Below, one piece after another: positions 30,165 to 40,105 of a stretch of DNA of 64,000 nucleotides; the first letter of the stretch is position 1; every line of letters starts with the position of its first letter. This DNA is from Pantoea sp. WMus005 (GTDB lineage Bacteria > Pseudomonadota > Gammaproteobacteria > Enterobacterales > Enterobacteriaceae). The notes under the pieces are model-generated. The model made no database searches and was not told the origin of the DNA. It saw nothing but the letters and a program-made list of their open reading frames with translations. Position numbers and translations under genes: made by a program. The DNA lies in the NCBI RefSeq assembly GCF_013415305.1, contig NZ_JACBXU010000002.1, positions 434,001-498,000 on the forward strand, written 5' to 3'.

Positions 30165-31424
30165 ATGGGCTCATCATTATGGAAAACCCCGGTGCTGGTC
30201 ATCGCCGATGACTTTACCGGTGCCAACGATGCGGGGAGCGGCCTGGCACAGGCTGGCGCCCGCGTACATGTGCTGTTTGGCAATGCGGTACCGTTACCAG
30301 ACGACGCTGCGGATGTGCTGGTCATCAGCACCGACAGCCGGGCGGTCAGCGCCAGCCAGGCCACAGAGCGCGTCGCTCAGGTGGTGCAGCATTTCGCCGC
30401 ACAGCTTCAGCAGGGCTGGCTGTTCAAAAAGATCGACTCCACGCTGCGCGGCAACGTCGGTGCTGAAACCAGTGCTGCGCTGCGTGCCAGCGGCAAAACG
30501 CTGGCGCTGGTTGCACCAGCGGTGCCACGACTGGGCCGCACTACACGCGAGGGTAAAGTGTGGGTCAATCAGCGTTTACTGACGGACACCGAATTTGCCA
30601 GCGATCCGAAAACCCCGATCCTCAGCGCCTGCATCCTCGATCAGATGCAGATCGACGGCACGGAGATCGATCTCGCGACGCTGCGCAGCGATCGACTTGA
30701 TGCAGTGTTAGCGGCGGCGCATGGCATCGTGGTGGTGGATGCCGAGAATGAGGCCGATCTGGCGAGACTGATAACCGCGGCGGCGCAGCTGACAGAGAAG
30801 CCGCTGCTGGTCGGAGCCGCGGGATTAAGCGATGCGCTGGGCGCAGCGCTCTCTGTTCGCCCGTCGCGCCCCGTGCTGGCGGTAGTGGGATCGATGAGCA
30901 GCAGCGCGCAGCAGCAGATAGCCACGCTGCGTAACCAGCGGGCAGTTGAGATAGTGGATGTCGATATCCGTCAGCGCTTTCAACATCCCGCCTGGCCCGA
31001 CCGGGATCGCTGGATCGAACAGGCGGCTACCGCACTGCGTGCCGGTCGCCATACGGTGATCCGCACCTGCCAGCATGCATCCCAGCGGCACGAGATCGCG
31101 CATCTCAGCCAGCAGCATAGCGTGACCCGCCAGCAACTGGGCGAAGCGATCAGTCAGTTGCTGGGCGAAATGACCTACAGCCTGTGCCAGGCACAGTTGC
31201 CGCATGCGCTCTATCTGTCGGGAGGCGACGTGGCGATTGCCGTTGCCCAGGCACTGGGGGCCAGCGGTTTTAAAATTCAGGGTCTGGTGGCGGGTTGTGT
31301 GCCGCACGGGGTTCTGCTTAACAGTGAATTTACTCTGCCAGTGATGACCAAAGCGGGTGGCTTTGGTGATGAAAATACGCTGGTAGCAGCCATAGGTTTT
31401 ATTGAGGAGAAGTCGAGTGAGTAA
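30165..31424 (+). CDS. DUF1537 four-carbon acid sugar kinase family protein
   Basis: This 419-residue protein has the DUF1537 N-terminal block VIADDFTGANDAGSGLAQAG (sugar-acid binding), the nucleotide-binding LYLSGGDVAIAVAQAL region in the C-terminal domain, and GAAGLSDAL between them. Family members OtnK, DtnK and LtnK phosphorylate D-/L-threonate, D-erythronate or related acids at C4. The ATG at 30165 with CAGGAGTGAGG directly upstream is clearly better than the frame start at 30120. It overlaps the PdxA2 gene by 8 bases, matching the known kinase-PdxA2 pairing. The exact substrate is unknown. Confidence 0.88.
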   Translation: MGSSLWKTPVLVIADDFTGANDAGSGLAQAGARVHVLFGNAVPLPDDAADVLVISTDSRAVSASQATERVAQVVQHFAAQLQQGWLFKKIDSTLRGNVGAETSAALRASGKTLALVAPAVPRLGRTTREGKVWVNQRLLTDTEFASDPKTPILSACILDQMQIDGTEIDLATLRSDRLDAVLAAAHGIVVVDAENEADLARLITAAAQLTEKPLLVGAAGLSDALGAALSVRPSRPVLAVVGSMSSSAQQQIATLRNQRAVEIVDVDIRQRFQHPAWPDRDRWIEQAATALRAGRHTVIRTCQHASQRHEIAHLSQQHSVTRQQLGEAISQLLGEMTYSLCQAQLPHALYLSGGDVAIAVAQALGASGFKIQGLVAGCVPHGVLLNSEFTLPVMTKAGGFGDENTLVAAIGFIEEKSSE

Positions 31425-32397
31425 AATTATTGCGATCACCATGGGCGATCCGGCGGGCATCAGCCCCGAAATCATCATCAGGTCGCTCTCTGAAGGTGAG
31501 CTGAATGGCATTCCTGCGGTGGTGATTGGTTGTGCCAGTACGCTGCGCCGCATTATGGCGATGAACATTACGCCGCAGGCCGAGCTGCGGGTGCTGGATC
31601 GGGTACAGGATGCGCGGTTTGCGCCCGGCATCATCAACGTAATCGATGAGCCCCTGGCCGATCCTGACGCGCTGAAACCTGGCGTGGTGCAGAAAGAGGC
31701 AGGCGATCTGGCATGGCGTTGCGTTAAACGTGCTACTGAGCTGGCACTGGCGGGTGACGTGCAGGCCATTGCCACGGCGCCGCTGAACAAAGAGGCGCTG
31801 CATGCGGCGGGCCATCTCTATCCGGGTCACACCGAACTGCTGGCGCATCTTACCGGGACCAAAGATTACGCCATGGTCCTCTACACCGATAAGCTGAAAG
31901 TGATTCATGTCACGACCCACATTGCGCTACGTAAGTTTCTCGATACGCTTAATCAGCCGCGCATTAAAACCGTGATTGGTATGGCGGACACTTTCCTGCG
32001 TCGTGTCGGTTACAGCGCCCCGCGTATCGCCGTGGCGGGCGTTAATCCGCACGCCGGTGAGAATGGCCTGTTTGGTGATGAGGAGATCACCACCGTGGCG
32101 CCCGCTATTGAGGCGATGAAAGCGCAGGGAATTGATGTCTCCGGGCCGTGTCCGCCGGACACGGTGTTCCTGCAGTGCCAGGATGGACGGTATGACATGG
32201 TGGTCGCGATGTATCACGATCAGGGGCATATTCCGCTGAAACTGCTGGGCTTCTATGATGGCGTCAACATCACCGCAGGCCTGCCGTTTATCCGCACCTC
32301 TGCTGACCATGGCACCGCATTTGATATCGCCTGGACAGGTAAAGCGAAGTCTGACAGCATGGCGATCTCTATTAAACTCGCGATGCAGCTCGCATAG
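31417..32397 (+). CDS. pdxA2: PdxA2-type 4-phospho-sugar-acid dehydrogenase
   Basis: This 326-residue member of the PdxA family has the metal-binding histidines at 168, 212 and 267 (VTTHIALR, NPHAGENG, YHDQGH). Its genetic link to a DUF1537 kinase indicates the catabolic PdxA2 branch, which oxidises and decarboxylates 4-phospho-threonate or -erythronate to dihydroxyacetone phosphate, rather than pyridoxal phosphate synthesis. The start is GTG (VSKIIAITMGDPAG) with GAGGAG 7 bases upstream, inside the end of the kinase gene. I recall a kdgT-DUF1537-pdxA2 locus near acnB in Salmonella; this needs checking. Confidence 0.87.
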   Translation: MSKIIAITMGDPAGISPEIIIRSLSEGELNGIPAVVIGCASTLRRIMAMNITPQAELRVLDRVQDARFAPGIINVIDEPLADPDALKPGVVQKEAGDLAWRCVKRATELALAGDVQAIATAPLNKEALHAAGHLYPGHTELLAHLTGTKDYAMVLYTDKLKVIHVTTHIALRKFLDTLNQPRIKTVIGMADTFLRRVGYSAPRIAVAGVNPHAGENGLFGDEEITTVAPAIEAMKAQGIDVSGPCPPDTVFLQCQDGRYDMVVAMYHDQGHIPLKLLGFYDGVNITAGLPFIRTSADHGTAFDIAWTGKAKSDSMAISIKLAMQLA

Positions 32398-32403
32398 GGA
32401 TAT

Positions 32404-33168
32404 ATGAAGGGACAGAGCCGTCTTGACCAGATTATGGACTACCTGAAAAGCCATAATCTGGTGACTGTTGAGCAACTGGTCAGTGCGATTTCCGCCTCAC
32501 CCGCCACGATTCGACGTGATTTGATCAAGCTGGATAAAGAGGGCGTGATCAGCCGCAGTCATGGCGGCGTGACCCTGAATCGTTTTATTCCTGCCCAGCC
32601 AACCACACTTGAGAAAATGCAGCGTAACCTGGCCGAGAAGCAGGCGATCGCGGAATGCGCCGCCAGCTTTGTCCGGTCGGGCGATGCGGTCGTGCTGGAT
32701 GCGGGCACCACGATGCTGGAGCTGGCGCGGCAGCTTACGCATCTGCCACTGCGGGTCATCACTGCCGATCTGCACATTGCCCTGTTTTTGTCTGAGTTTA
32801 AGCAGATCGAAGTGACGATTATTGGCGGACGCATCGACGACTCCAGTCAGTCCTGTGTGGGTGAACATGGACGCCGGTTGCTGCGTAGCATCAATCCCGA
32901 TATCGCGTTTGTCAGCTGTAACTCCTGGAGCCTTGAGCGCGGTATTACCACGCCGACCGAGGAGAAAGCCGGGCTGAAACACGATCTGCTGGCCAATGCG
33001 GCTCGCCGGGTGTTGCTTGCAGACAGCAGCAAATATGGTTCCTGGTCACTGTTCTGCGCCTCACCGGTGGATGATCTGACCGATGTGGTCACCGACAGTC
33101 GGTTAGATGAAACGGTCTGCCGCGCGCTGCGCGAGCGCGGGATTACGCTGGCGCTGACGTCCGCCTGA
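32404..33168 (+). CDS. DeoR/GlpR-family transcriptional regulator
   Basis: This 254-residue regulator has an N-terminal DeoR helix-turn-helix (about residues 5-58, [36 protein letters not shown]) and a C-terminal sugar-phosphate sensor domain (DeoRC) with [11 protein letters not shown] and [20 protein letters not shown]. It lies 6 bp after pdxA2. It is probably the local repressor of both divergent operons, released by a phosphorylated intermediate, and may bind the 30105-30133 element. Confidence 0.9.
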   Translation: MKGQSRLDQIMDYLKSHNLVTVEQLVSAISASPATIRRDLIKLDKEGVISRSHGGVTLNRFIPAQPTTLEKMQRNLAEKQAIAECAASFVRSGDAVVLDAGTTMLELARQLTHLPLRVITADLHIALFLSEFKQIEVTIIGGRIDDSSQSCVGEHGRRLLRSINPDIAFVSCNSWSLERGITTPTEEKAGLKHDLLANAARRVLLADSSKYGSWSLFCASPVDDLTDVVTDSRLDETVCRALRERGITLALTSA

Positions 33169-33220
33169 ACAGAACGCGCCATCTTTTCCAGACCGCATTC
33201 TAAAACCGGTGGGGGAGAAA

Positions 33221-33263
33221 ACAGGCGGGATAAGACGCGCAGGCTGTAACGCTGCGCGCCTGT
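33221..33263. terminator. Nested inverted repeats between convergent DeoR gene and speD
   Basis: Outer arms ACAGGCG and CGCCTGT and inner arms CGCGCAG and CTGCGCG overlap in the 98-bp gap. No clear T-run on either side; weak terminator candidate. Confidence 0.4.
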
Positions 33264-33266
33264 TAA

Positions 33267-34076
33267 TCAAAGGGTCTTCAGGCCCACTGAGGGGATATTT
33301 CTGCCGTAGTAAATCTCACGCATCTCTTTCCAGAGCAGGTCAGTAATGCGCTTGTGCTCCTGCGGGCTGAGATCTTCCGGACGGGTGTTAAACAGGTAAT
33401 GTTTAAGGTCGAACTCTTTCAGTAACATCTTGGTATGGAAGATATTTTCCTGATAGACATTCACATCCACCATGTCATACATCGCTTTCATATCGTCAGA
33501 CATGAAGTTCTGAATCGAATTGATCTCGTGATCGATAAAGTGCTTCATGCCTTTCACATCACGGGTAAAACCGCGCACCCGGTAATCGACGGTGACAATG
33601 TCTGACTCCAGCTGGTGGATCAGATAATTCAGCGCCTTAAGCGGTGAGATTACGCCACAGGTTGAGACTTCGATATCGGCGCGGAAAGTGCAAAGTCCGC
33701 CTTCCGGATGGCTCTCCGGATAGGTATGCACGCAGATATGGCTTTTATCGAGATGCGCCACCACCGAGTTAGGCAGCGGGCCGGGATGCTCGGAGTTATC
33801 AATATCTTTAGGATCGATCGGCTCTTCGCTGACCAGAATCGTGACGCTGGCTCCCTGCGGTTCATAATCCTGGCGCGCAATGTTGAGCACGTTAGCCCCG
33901 ATGATTGAGCAGGTCTCAGTCAGGATTTCTGTCAATCGGTTAGCGTTATATTGTTCATCAATGTAGGCGATGTAACCATCGCGTTCAGCTTCAGTATTCG
34001 CATAACAGATATCGTAAATACAAAAACTCAGGCTTTTCGTCAGGTTATTGAAGCCATGTAGTTTCAGCTTTTGCAA
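33267..34076 (-). CDS. speD: S-adenosylmethionine decarboxylase proenzyme
   Basis: This 269-residue pyruvoyl enzyme supplies decarboxylated SAM for spermidine synthesis. Self-cleavage is expected between Lys111 and Ser112 ([14 protein letters not shown]), Ser112 becoming the pyruvoyl group, at the same position as in E. coli. The start is TTG (TTG CAA AAG CTG), as in E. coli speD. The C-terminus is a few residues longer (SVGLKTL). It lies 27 bp after speE in one operon. Confidence 0.96.
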   Translation of the reverse strand: MQKLKLHGFNNLTKSLSFCIYDICYANTEAERDGYIAYIDEQYNANRLTEILTETCSIIGANVLNIARQDYEPQGASVTILVSEEPIDPKDIDNSEHPGPLPNSVVAHLDKSHICVHTYPESHPEGGLCTFRADIEVSTCGVISPLKALNYLIHQLESDIVTVDYRVRGFTRDVKGMKHFIDHEINSIQNFMSDDMKAMYDMVDVNVYQENIFHTKMLLKEFDLKHYLFNTRPEDLSPQEHKRITDLLWKEMREIYYGRNIPSVGLKTL

Positions 34077-34103
34077 TTTTGTTAACCCCTTAAAAATGCA
34101 CGA

Positions 34104-34967
34104 TCAGCTCGCGTCAGATAACGCATTTAACAGATATTGTGGCAGGGCAAAGCTGCCGGTATGGATCGCAGGTGTGTAATAACGGCAGGTCAGGCCAGCG
34201 GCCTCGAATCGTGTCTGCAGAGTGGCGGTATCAAGCTGGCGTAGCGCCGGATTGTCACTCGCCCAGGCAAAAGTCATAATGCCGCCGTAATAGGTCGGAA
34301 TCGCTGCCTGATAGAAACTGACATCGCCAAAGTAATGGCCCAGTTTGCGATGGCTGTTGACGGCCTCATCCTGCTGCAGGAAGCAGACGCCATTCTGCGC
34401 CACGAAGATGCCATTTTCATTAAGGGCTGCTTTGCAACCGGCATAAAATTCGGAGGTAAACAGACTCTCGCCCGGACCAATCGGATCGGTGCAGTCGGAG
34501 ATAATGACATCGAATTTTTCCTGCGTCTGATTGACGAAGTTAACCCCGTCATCAATCACCAGCGTAAAGCGCGGATCGTCATAGGCACCTGCGCTGTGGT
34601 TCGGCAGATACTGGCGACAAAACGTAACGACGCCCGCATCGATCTCCACCATAGTGATCTTTTCGACTTCCGGATGACGTGACACTTCACGCAGCATAGC
34701 ACCGTCGCCGCCGCCGATGATCAGGACGCGCTTCGCCGCGCCATGCGCCAGCAGCGGAACGTGGGTCATCATTTCATGATAGATAAATTCGTCGCGTTCG
34801 GTGGTCTGCACGACGCCGTCCAGCGCCATCACACGGCCCATCGCGGCATTTTCGAAAATGATTAAATCCTGATGCGCAGTTTTCTCACGGTACAGCTCGT
34901 TGTCTACCGTGAAATACTGGCCAAAACCGGCATGAAGGGTTTCATACCACGTTTCATTGTGGGCCAT
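34104..34967 (-). CDS. speE: Spermidine synthase (polyamine aminopropyltransferase)
   Basis: This 287-residue enzyme transfers aminopropyl from decarboxylated SAM to putrescine. Recognisable blocks include [21 protein letters not shown], the SAM-binding [14 protein letters not shown] and [15 protein letters not shown]. The ATG at 34967 has GAGGAG upstream and matches the family N-terminus ([12 protein letters not shown]); the frame extends 14 codons further without support. It is the first gene of the speE-speD operon. Confidence 0.96.
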   Translation of the reverse strand: MAHNETWYETLHAGFGQYFTVDNELYREKTAHQDLIIFENAAMGRVMALDGVVQTTERDEFIYHEMMTHVPLLAHGAAKRVLIIGGGDGAMLREVSRHPEVEKITMVEIDAGVVTFCRQYLPNHSAGAYDDPRFTLVIDDGVNFVNQTQEKFDVIISDCTDPIGPGESLFTSEFYAGCKAALNENGIFVAQNGVCFLQQDEAVNSHRKLGHYFGDVSFYQAAIPTYYGGIMTFAWASDNPALRQLDTATLQTRFEAAGLTCRYYTPAIHTGSFALPQYLLNALSDAS

Positions 34968-35069
34968 GGTGCTCTCCTCTGATGACATCGCCATGAAGAT
35001 GGGCGGCACATGATAGCTAACACTGACCGTCGTTGCACGGTCAATGTCCGGCTGCAGAGGGCAGAGCTG

Positions 35070-35417
35070 TTACCTGACGTAGGCCAGCAGGCTCAGCGAG
35101 TCGCGGGCCAGTGACTTACATTTTTTGTCGTTAGTGATGGCGATGCCGCTGAGATCGCGATAACTGTCTTCACCCAGCGCTTTCATATTGTAGTTGCTGT
35201 AGTTGCTTAAATCCCAGCGATTCTGCTGAGCAAAAAAGACCAGCGCTTTGCGAATCTGCGCATCCGGTAAATCCTGATAGCCACAATCATTTTTCAGATA
35301 AACAAAAACCGCCGTAAGATCAGCCAGATCTTCCGCTTCGGATTCGCTTAGAGCAAAACTGGTGGAGGAGAAGCCAAGGAGTCCCGTCAACAGCAGGATC
35401 CTGATACTTTGCTTCAT
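35070..35417 (-). CDS. yacC: YacC family pilotin-like periplasmic protein
   Basis: This 115-residue precursor has a cleavable signal peptide (hydrophobic core ILLLTGLLGF, likely cleavage after SFA) and the mature start LSESEAEDLADLTAVFVYLKNDCGYQ, nearly the same as E. coli YacC. Two cysteines remain in the mature protein (NDCGY and KKCKS) and may form a disulfide. The family resembles type II secretion pilotins; its own function is not established. The start is the ATG at 35417; a longer frame to 35432 is less likely. Confidence 0.9.
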   Translation of the reverse strand: MKQSIRILLLTGLLGFSSTSFALSESEAEDLADLTAVFVYLKNDCGYQDLPDAQIRKALVFFAQQNRWDLSNYSNYNMKALGEDSYRDLSGIAITNDKKCKSLARDSLSLLAYVR

Positions 35418-35537
35418 AGTCGTTCTCTTCAATGGATATTGCTCATGACGTTAGCACAGTTATTCTCAGGTTTTCGATTAATTTGGGGCTGCAAGCCGCT
35501 GTAACGCCTTTTTTCGTCAGATCCGCACGGGTAAGAC

Positions 35538-35568
35538 TTGACCTTCCCATAAGGTCAGGGTTTAGGCT
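35538..35568 (+). promoter_or_regulatory. CueR-type promoter of cueO
   Basis: TTGACC (35538-35543) and TAGGCT (35563-35568) are separated by 19 bp, the over-long spacer typical of MerR-family promoters. A dyad in the spacer, GACCTT-CCCAT-AAGGTC, resembles the E. coli CueR sites at copA and cueO. Copper-activated expression by CueR is inferred; cueR itself is not in the window. Confidence 0.78.
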
Positions 35569-35598
35569 GTTCGCTCCAATGCCACAAGGATGATCACC

Positions 35599-37203
35599 AT
35601 GCAACGTCGCCATTTCCTGAAACTCACCGCCGCACTGAGTGCAGCCGGAGCCTTGCCGCTCTGGAGCCGTCCGCTGATGGCGGCTACCCGTCCGCTGTTG
35701 CCGATCCCGTCACTGCTGGAACCCGATGCCAGGGGCAGCTACAGCCTCACCGCCATGCAGGGCACCACACAGTGGAACGGCAACGCGGTGCCGACGTGGG
35801 GCTATAACGGCAGCCTGCTGGGGCCGGTGCTGAAGATGCAGAGTGGCAAACCGGTGACGGTGAACATCCATAACCGGCTTAGCGAAGCGACAACCCTGCA
35901 CTGGCACGGGCTGGAAATTCCCGGCGCCGTGGATGGTGGCCCGCAGGCGATAATTGCGCCTGGCGGATCGCGCCAGGTCTCTTTCACGCCCGATCAACCC
36001 GCTGCGACCTGCTGGTATCACCCGCATCTGCACGGCAAAACCGGGCATCAGGTGGCGCAAGGGCTGGCGGGCTTGATCCTGCTGGAAGACAAAGAGAGTG
36101 GAACGCTGAGGCTGCCCACACAGTGGGGTGTGGATGATGTGCCGCTGATTTTTCAGGATAAGCAACTGACCAAAGATGGGCGCCTTATCGATTATCAACT
36201 TGATGTGATGCGCGCCGCGGTGGGCTGGTTTGGCGACATGATGCTGACCAATGGTGTGCCGTATCCGCAGCATGCGGTGCCGCGCGGCTGGCTGCGTCTG
36301 CGTCTGCTCAACGGCTGCAATGCCCGTTCGCTGCACGTTGCCACCAGTGATAAACGTTCGCTCTTTGTCATCGCCAGCGATGGTGGCCTGCTGGCCGAGC
36401 CGGTGAAGCTTGACTCGCTGCCGATCCTGCCGGGTGAACGTTTTGAGGTGATGATCGATACTTCTGACGGTAAGGCCTTTGATATGGTGACGCTGCCAAC
36501 GGAGCAGATGGGCATGACGTTGCCGCCGTTTGACCAGCCGCTGCCACTGGTGCAGATCCTGCCACTGCGGGTGATGGCCAGCGCCACGCTGCCGGATCAG
36601 CTGGCGACGCTGCCCGCGCTGCCCTCCACCGACGGCCTGACGGCACGCTGGCTGCAACTGATGATGGACCCGCAGCTGGACCAGCAGGGAATGCAGGCAT
36701 TAATGCAGCGCTACGGTGAGAAAGCGATGGGCAAGGGCGCTCATCATTCGATGCCGCAGATGCAGGAGAAAACGGCTGCCGAGCCGATGCCGCCGATGGA
36801 AAATATGGAAAACATGGATCACAGCATGCACGGCAATACGCCGCCCGCGGGTTACGATTTCCGCAACGGCAACACGATCAACGGTCAGGCCTTTGATATG
36901 ACGAAGCCGTCATTTGCGGTGAAGCTGGGTGATTATGAGAAGTGGACGATTTCAGGGGAAGGCGATGCCATGCTGCATCCGTTCCACATTCACGGCACCC
37001 AGTTCCGTATTCTCTCAGAAAACGGCAAACCGCCCGCCCCGCATCGGCAGGGCTGGAAGGATATGGTGAATGTCGACGGCTGGCGCAGTGAAGTGCTGGT
37101 GCGCTTCAACTATGTCGCCACCGCCGAACACGCTTACATGGCCCACTGCCATCTGCTGGAGCATGAAGATACCGGCATGATGCTGGGCTTCACTGTGAGC
37201 TGA
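35599..37203 (+). CDS. cueO: Multicopper oxidase CueO (copper efflux oxidase)
   Basis: This 534-residue periplasmic cuprous oxidase has a twin-arginine signal ([16 protein letters not shown]). Four copper-binding blocks are intact: [23 protein letters not shown] and [13 protein letters not shown] methionine-rich insert (HHSMPQMQ ... [16 protein letters not shown], near residues 380-420) probably binds Cu(I) at the surface. The ATG at 35599 is preceded by AGGA at 8 bases and gives the normal Tat start; an ATG at 35590 is too close to the ribosome site. A CueR-like promoter lies upstream. Confidence 0.95.
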   Translation: MQRRHFLKLTAALSAAGALPLWSRPLMAATRPLLPIPSLLEPDARGSYSLTAMQGTTQWNGNAVPTWGYNGSLLGPVLKMQSGKPVTVNIHNRLSEATTLHWHGLEIPGAVDGGPQAIIAPGGSRQVSFTPDQPAATCWYHPHLHGKTGHQVAQGLAGLILLEDKESGTLRLPTQWGVDDVPLIFQDKQLTKDGRLIDYQLDVMRAAVGWFGDMMLTNGVPYPQHAVPRGWLRLRLLNGCNARSLHVATSDKRSLFVIASDGGLLAEPVKLDSLPILPGERFEVMIDTSDGKAFDMVTLPTEQMGMTLPPFDQPLPLVQILPLRVMASATLPDQLATLPALPSTDGLTARWLQLMMDPQLDQQGMQALMQRYGEKAMGKGAHHSMPQMQEKTAAEPMPPMENMENMDHSMHGNTPPAGYDFRNGNTINGQAFDMTKPSFAVKLGDYEKWTISGEGDAMLHPFHIHGTQFRILSENGKPPAPHRQGWKDMVNVDGWRSEVLVRFNYVATAEHAYMAHCHLLEHEDTGMMLGFTVS

Positions 37204-38487
37204 TTACGCCTGCTCCAGCGCCAGCCTGATGTCTTCAATCAGGTCACCGGCGTTCTCGATGCCAATCGATAGCCGCACCGTGGCGTCAGTGATACCAATA
37301 CGCTGACGCACCGCCTGCGGCACGCCGGAGTGAGTGGTGCTGCCAGGATGGCTGGCCAGCGACTCCGTACCGCCCAGGCTCACTGCCTGCTTAAATAGCG
37401 ACAGCGCATTAAGAAAACGGAATGCAGCGGGCTGGCCGCCAGTGATATCAAATGAGAAGGTCGAACCTGCGCCGCTGCACTGCTCGCGATAGGTTTTCCC
37501 TTCGGCGCTCTCCGCATCCAGATAGGGCAGCCAGTGCAGCTTCGCCACCTTCGGGTGATCGCGCAGAAACGCCGCGACGGCTTCTGCATTGTGAAAGGCT
37601 TTCTCCATCCGCAGCGACAGCGTTTCCAGTGAGCGGCTGAGCATCCAGCTTGAGTGCGGGTCCAGCTGCGTGCCGATTGCGCTGCGCAGGGCGCGCACTT
37701 TTGCCATCAGCACTTTACTGCCCATCGCCGCGCCCGCAATCAGGTCAGAGTGACCGCCAACATACTTGGTCAGCGAGTAGAGCGACAGATCAGCGCCCAG
37801 CGTCAGCGGCTGCTGGAACAGCGGGCCGAGCAGCGTGTTGTCACAGGCGATAATCGGTCGTGAACCCTGTTGCTGGTCAATCTCATCGGCGATGCGCGCC
37901 ATCAAGCGGATATTGACGAGGCTGTTAGTGGGATTCGCCGGTGTTTCAATCAGGATCACCGCTACCCGGCCCTGAGCCATCGCCTGCTGAGCGGCTTCAC
38001 GCACTTTGACTTCATCATTACCGTCGCTGAAACCGACTGCTTTGATATCCAGATTATGCAGCGTCTTACTGAGCAGGGTTTCGGTGCCGCCATAGAGCGG
38101 CTGGGAATGCAGGATCACCTCGCCCGGACGGGCAAACGTGAGCAGGGTAGTGGAGATGGCCGCCATGCCGGAAGAGAAGAGCGAGCAGCTCTCTGCCTGC
38201 TCATAGACCGCCAGCCGATCTTCAACAATTTCGCTGTTCGGGTGATTAAAGCGGGAATAGACCAGCCCACCTGATTTGCCCTCCGGTGGTTCACGTCGGC
38301 CAGAGACGTAATCGAAGAAATCCCGTCCCTCTTCAGCGCTGTCAAAGACAAAGGTCGAGGTCAGAAACACCGGCGGCTTCACCGCACCTTCAGAGAGACG
38401 GGGATCATAGCCATAGTTCAGCATCTGGGTTTCAGGGTGCAGCGGCCTGTCACCGATATGCGTTTTTTTGCTTGAAGATGAAGTCAT
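37204..38487 (-). CDS. Cystathionine gamma-synthase family PLP-dependent enzyme
   Basis: This 427-residue Cys/Met-metabolism PLP enzyme has the PLP-lysine at 241 ([12 protein letters not shown]), the phosphate-contacting SSGMAA at 105-110 and YSRFNHPN near 77-84. The family includes cystathionine gamma-synthase, beta- and gamma-lyases, methionine gamma-lyase and O-acetylhomoserine sulfhydrylase; I cannot choose among them. It sits stop-to-stop with cueO where E. coli has gcd. The start at 38487 matches the family length. Substrate remains open. Confidence 0.85.
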   Translation of the reverse strand: MTSSSSKKTHIGDRPLHPETQMLNYGYDPRLSEGAVKPPVFLTSTFVFDSAEEGRDFFDYVSGRREPPEGKSGGLVYSRFNHPNSEIVEDRLAVYEQAESCSLFSSGMAAISTTLLTFARPGEVILHSQPLYGGTETLLSKTLHNLDIKAVGFSDGNDEVKVREAAQQAMAQGRVAVILIETPANPTNSLVNIRLMARIADEIDQQQGSRPIIACDNTLLGPLFQQPLTLGADLSLYSLTKYVGGHSDLIAGAAMGSKVLMAKVRALRSAIGTQLDPHSSWMLSRSLETLSLRMEKAFHNAEAVAAFLRDHPKVAKLHWLPYLDAESAEGKTYREQCSGAGSTFSFDITGGQPAAFRFLNALSLFKQAVSLGGTESLASHPGSTTHSGVPQAVRQRIGITDATVRLSIGIENAGDLIEDIRLALEQA

Positions 38488-38722
38488 TGTGATCTCCGGC
38501 CAGCGGCGCGAGTAGGGTAACGATCTGTTGGATAAAGGCTACCACGCAGCGAATCATGCTGGTAAATGCCAGAATGTTCTAAGGTAATGCGCATTTTAGT
38601 TACCCGCAGGCGTTGGGTAATAAATTTCGGGAGGTAATCGTTTGCGTATGGGGCTGCACAGCCGTCACGGCTGCGTCTGTGATAGACTTCGGGGCTTTTC
38701 TGACGTAACCGGGCGGAACGCT

Positions 38723-39259
38723 ATGAAACACACTGTTGAAGTGATGATCCCTGAACAGGCAATCGCCACGCGCATCGCTGAACTGGGCAAAGAGATTAAC
38801 GAGCACTACCGCGACAGCGGCAGTGATATGGTGCTGGTAGGGCTGCTGCGCGGCTCATTCATGTTCATGGCTGATCTCTGTCGCGCCATTGATGTACCCC
38901 ATGAAGTCGACTTTATGACGGCTTCCAGTTACGGCAGCGGCATGTCCAGCTCCCGTGATGTGAAAATCCTGAAAGATCTGGATGAAGACATTCGTGGCAA
39001 GGATGTGCTGATCGTCGAAGATATCATCGACTCCGGTAACACCCTGAGCAAAGTACGTGAGATTCTGCAACTGCGTCAGCCAAAATCACTGGCGATCTGT
39101 ACCCTGCTGGATAAGCCAGAGCGCCGTGAAGTCGACGTGAACGTCGAATATGTCGGCTTTGCAATTCCGGATGAGTTCGTGGTGGGCTTTGGCATCGACT
39201 ATGCTCAGCACTATCGCCATCTGCCTTACATCGGCAAAGTGGTGCCGCTGGAATCCTGA
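38723..39259 (+). CDS. hpt: Hypoxanthine phosphoribosyltransferase
   Basis: This 178-residue purine salvage enzyme makes IMP from hypoxanthine and PRPP. The PRPP-binding loop [14 protein letters not shown] is intact, and the sequence follows E. coli Hpt over its full length ([11 protein letters not shown]...). The ATG at 38723 follows GGGCGGAACGCT; the frame extends 27 codons upstream without family similarity. It is divergent from the PLP enzyme gene across a 235-bp gap that holds no other gene. Confidence 0.96.
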   Translation: MKHTVEVMIPEQAIATRIAELGKEINEHYRDSGSDMVLVGLLRGSFMFMADLCRAIDVPHEVDFMTASSYGSGMSSSRDVKILKDLDEDIRGKDVLIVEDIIDSGNTLSKVREILQLRQPKSLAICTLLDKPERREVDVNVEYVGFAIPDEFVVGFGIDYAQHYRHLPYIGKVVPLES

Positions 39260-39287
39260 TACTGCTGTGACCGCACATTCTTCCAAG

Positions 39288-39313
39288 GCCTGCACCGGTT
39301 GCCTGGTGTAGGC
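39288..39313. terminator. Imperfect hairpin between convergent hpt and can
   Basis: GCCTGCACC, 8 bases, GGTGTAGGC; one G-T pair in a 9-bp stem within the 81-bp convergent gap. No T-run. Confidence 0.4.
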
Positions 39314-39340
39314 TATGTCGCGCTTTACGCCGCGATCGGC

Positions 39341-39997
39341 TCAGGACTCGCTGTTCATCCGCAGATTCGCAATGCCGTGACGGTAGCGCTGTTCGAGGAT
39401 CTCCCGGCTGTTTGCGGTGACATCAAGGTTACGCAGACAGCCATCCTGAATGCCGTATACCCAGCCGTGCAGGGAGACATCCTTGCCGCGCTTCCAGGCA
39501 GATTGCAGCACGGTCGAATGCCCCAGGTTATAGACCTGTTCAATAACGTTGATTTCGCACAGTTTGTCCAGACGCTTATCCGGCGGGAGTTCCCCCAGCA
39601 ACACGCTATGCTTGTACCAGAGGTCGCGGATGTGCAGCAGCCAGTTGTCGATTAATCCTAACTCCGGATTATCCATCGCTGCCTGCACGCCGCCGCAGCC
39701 GTAGTGGCCACACACGATTACGTGTTCCACTTCCAGCACTTCGATAGCGTACTGCACCACGGACAGACAGTTCAGATCGGTGTGGATCACCAGATTGGCA
39801 ACATTGCGGTGAACAAAAAGTTCGCCTGGTTCCAGTCCGGTCAGGCGTTCGGCAGGGACACGGCTGTCAGAGCAGCCAATCCACAGGAAGCGCGGTTTTT
39901 GTGCCTGGGCAAGCCGCTCGAAAAAGCTGGGATCTTCTTCAACCAGTAATTTTGACCATTCGCGGTTGTTTCTGATCAGGGTATTGATGTCTGTCAT
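39341..39997 (-). CDS. can: Carbonic anhydrase (beta class)
   Basis: This 218-residue beta-carbonic anhydrase interconverts CO2 and bicarbonate. Its zinc ligands are Cys42, Asp44, His98 and Cys101 (GCSDSR and CGHYGCGG), the same positions as in E. coli Can. The frame is open for 189 more codons upstream, but [26 protein letters not shown] at 39997 is the family N-terminus. The ribosome site is weak. Divergent from yadG, as in E. coli. Confidence 0.95.
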   Translation of the reverse strand: MTDINTLIRNNREWSKLLVEEDPSFFERLAQAQKPRFLWIGCSDSRVPAERLTGLEPGELFVHRNVANLVIHTDLNCLSVVQYAIEVLEVEHVIVCGHYGCGGVQAAMDNPELGLIDNWLLHIRDLWYKHSVLLGELPPDKRLDKLCEINVIEQVYNLGHSTVLQSAWKRGKDVSLHGWVYGIQDGCLRNLDVTANSREILEQRYRHGIANLRMNSES

Positions 39998-40105
39998 GGC
40001 GTTGAGCGACCGGTTACTGCGCAAAGTGCGCGCGCGTACTATATGCCAGGGCCTGATAAATTTAAACGGCATTGCAATGCCACCAAAACAGGGTATGGAT
40101 GCAGA

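Noticed and set aside
30825-31790. 321-codon open frame antisense to the DUF1537 and pdxA2 genes
   Set aside because: It spans the junction of two well-supported genes on the other strand, and its product resembles no family.
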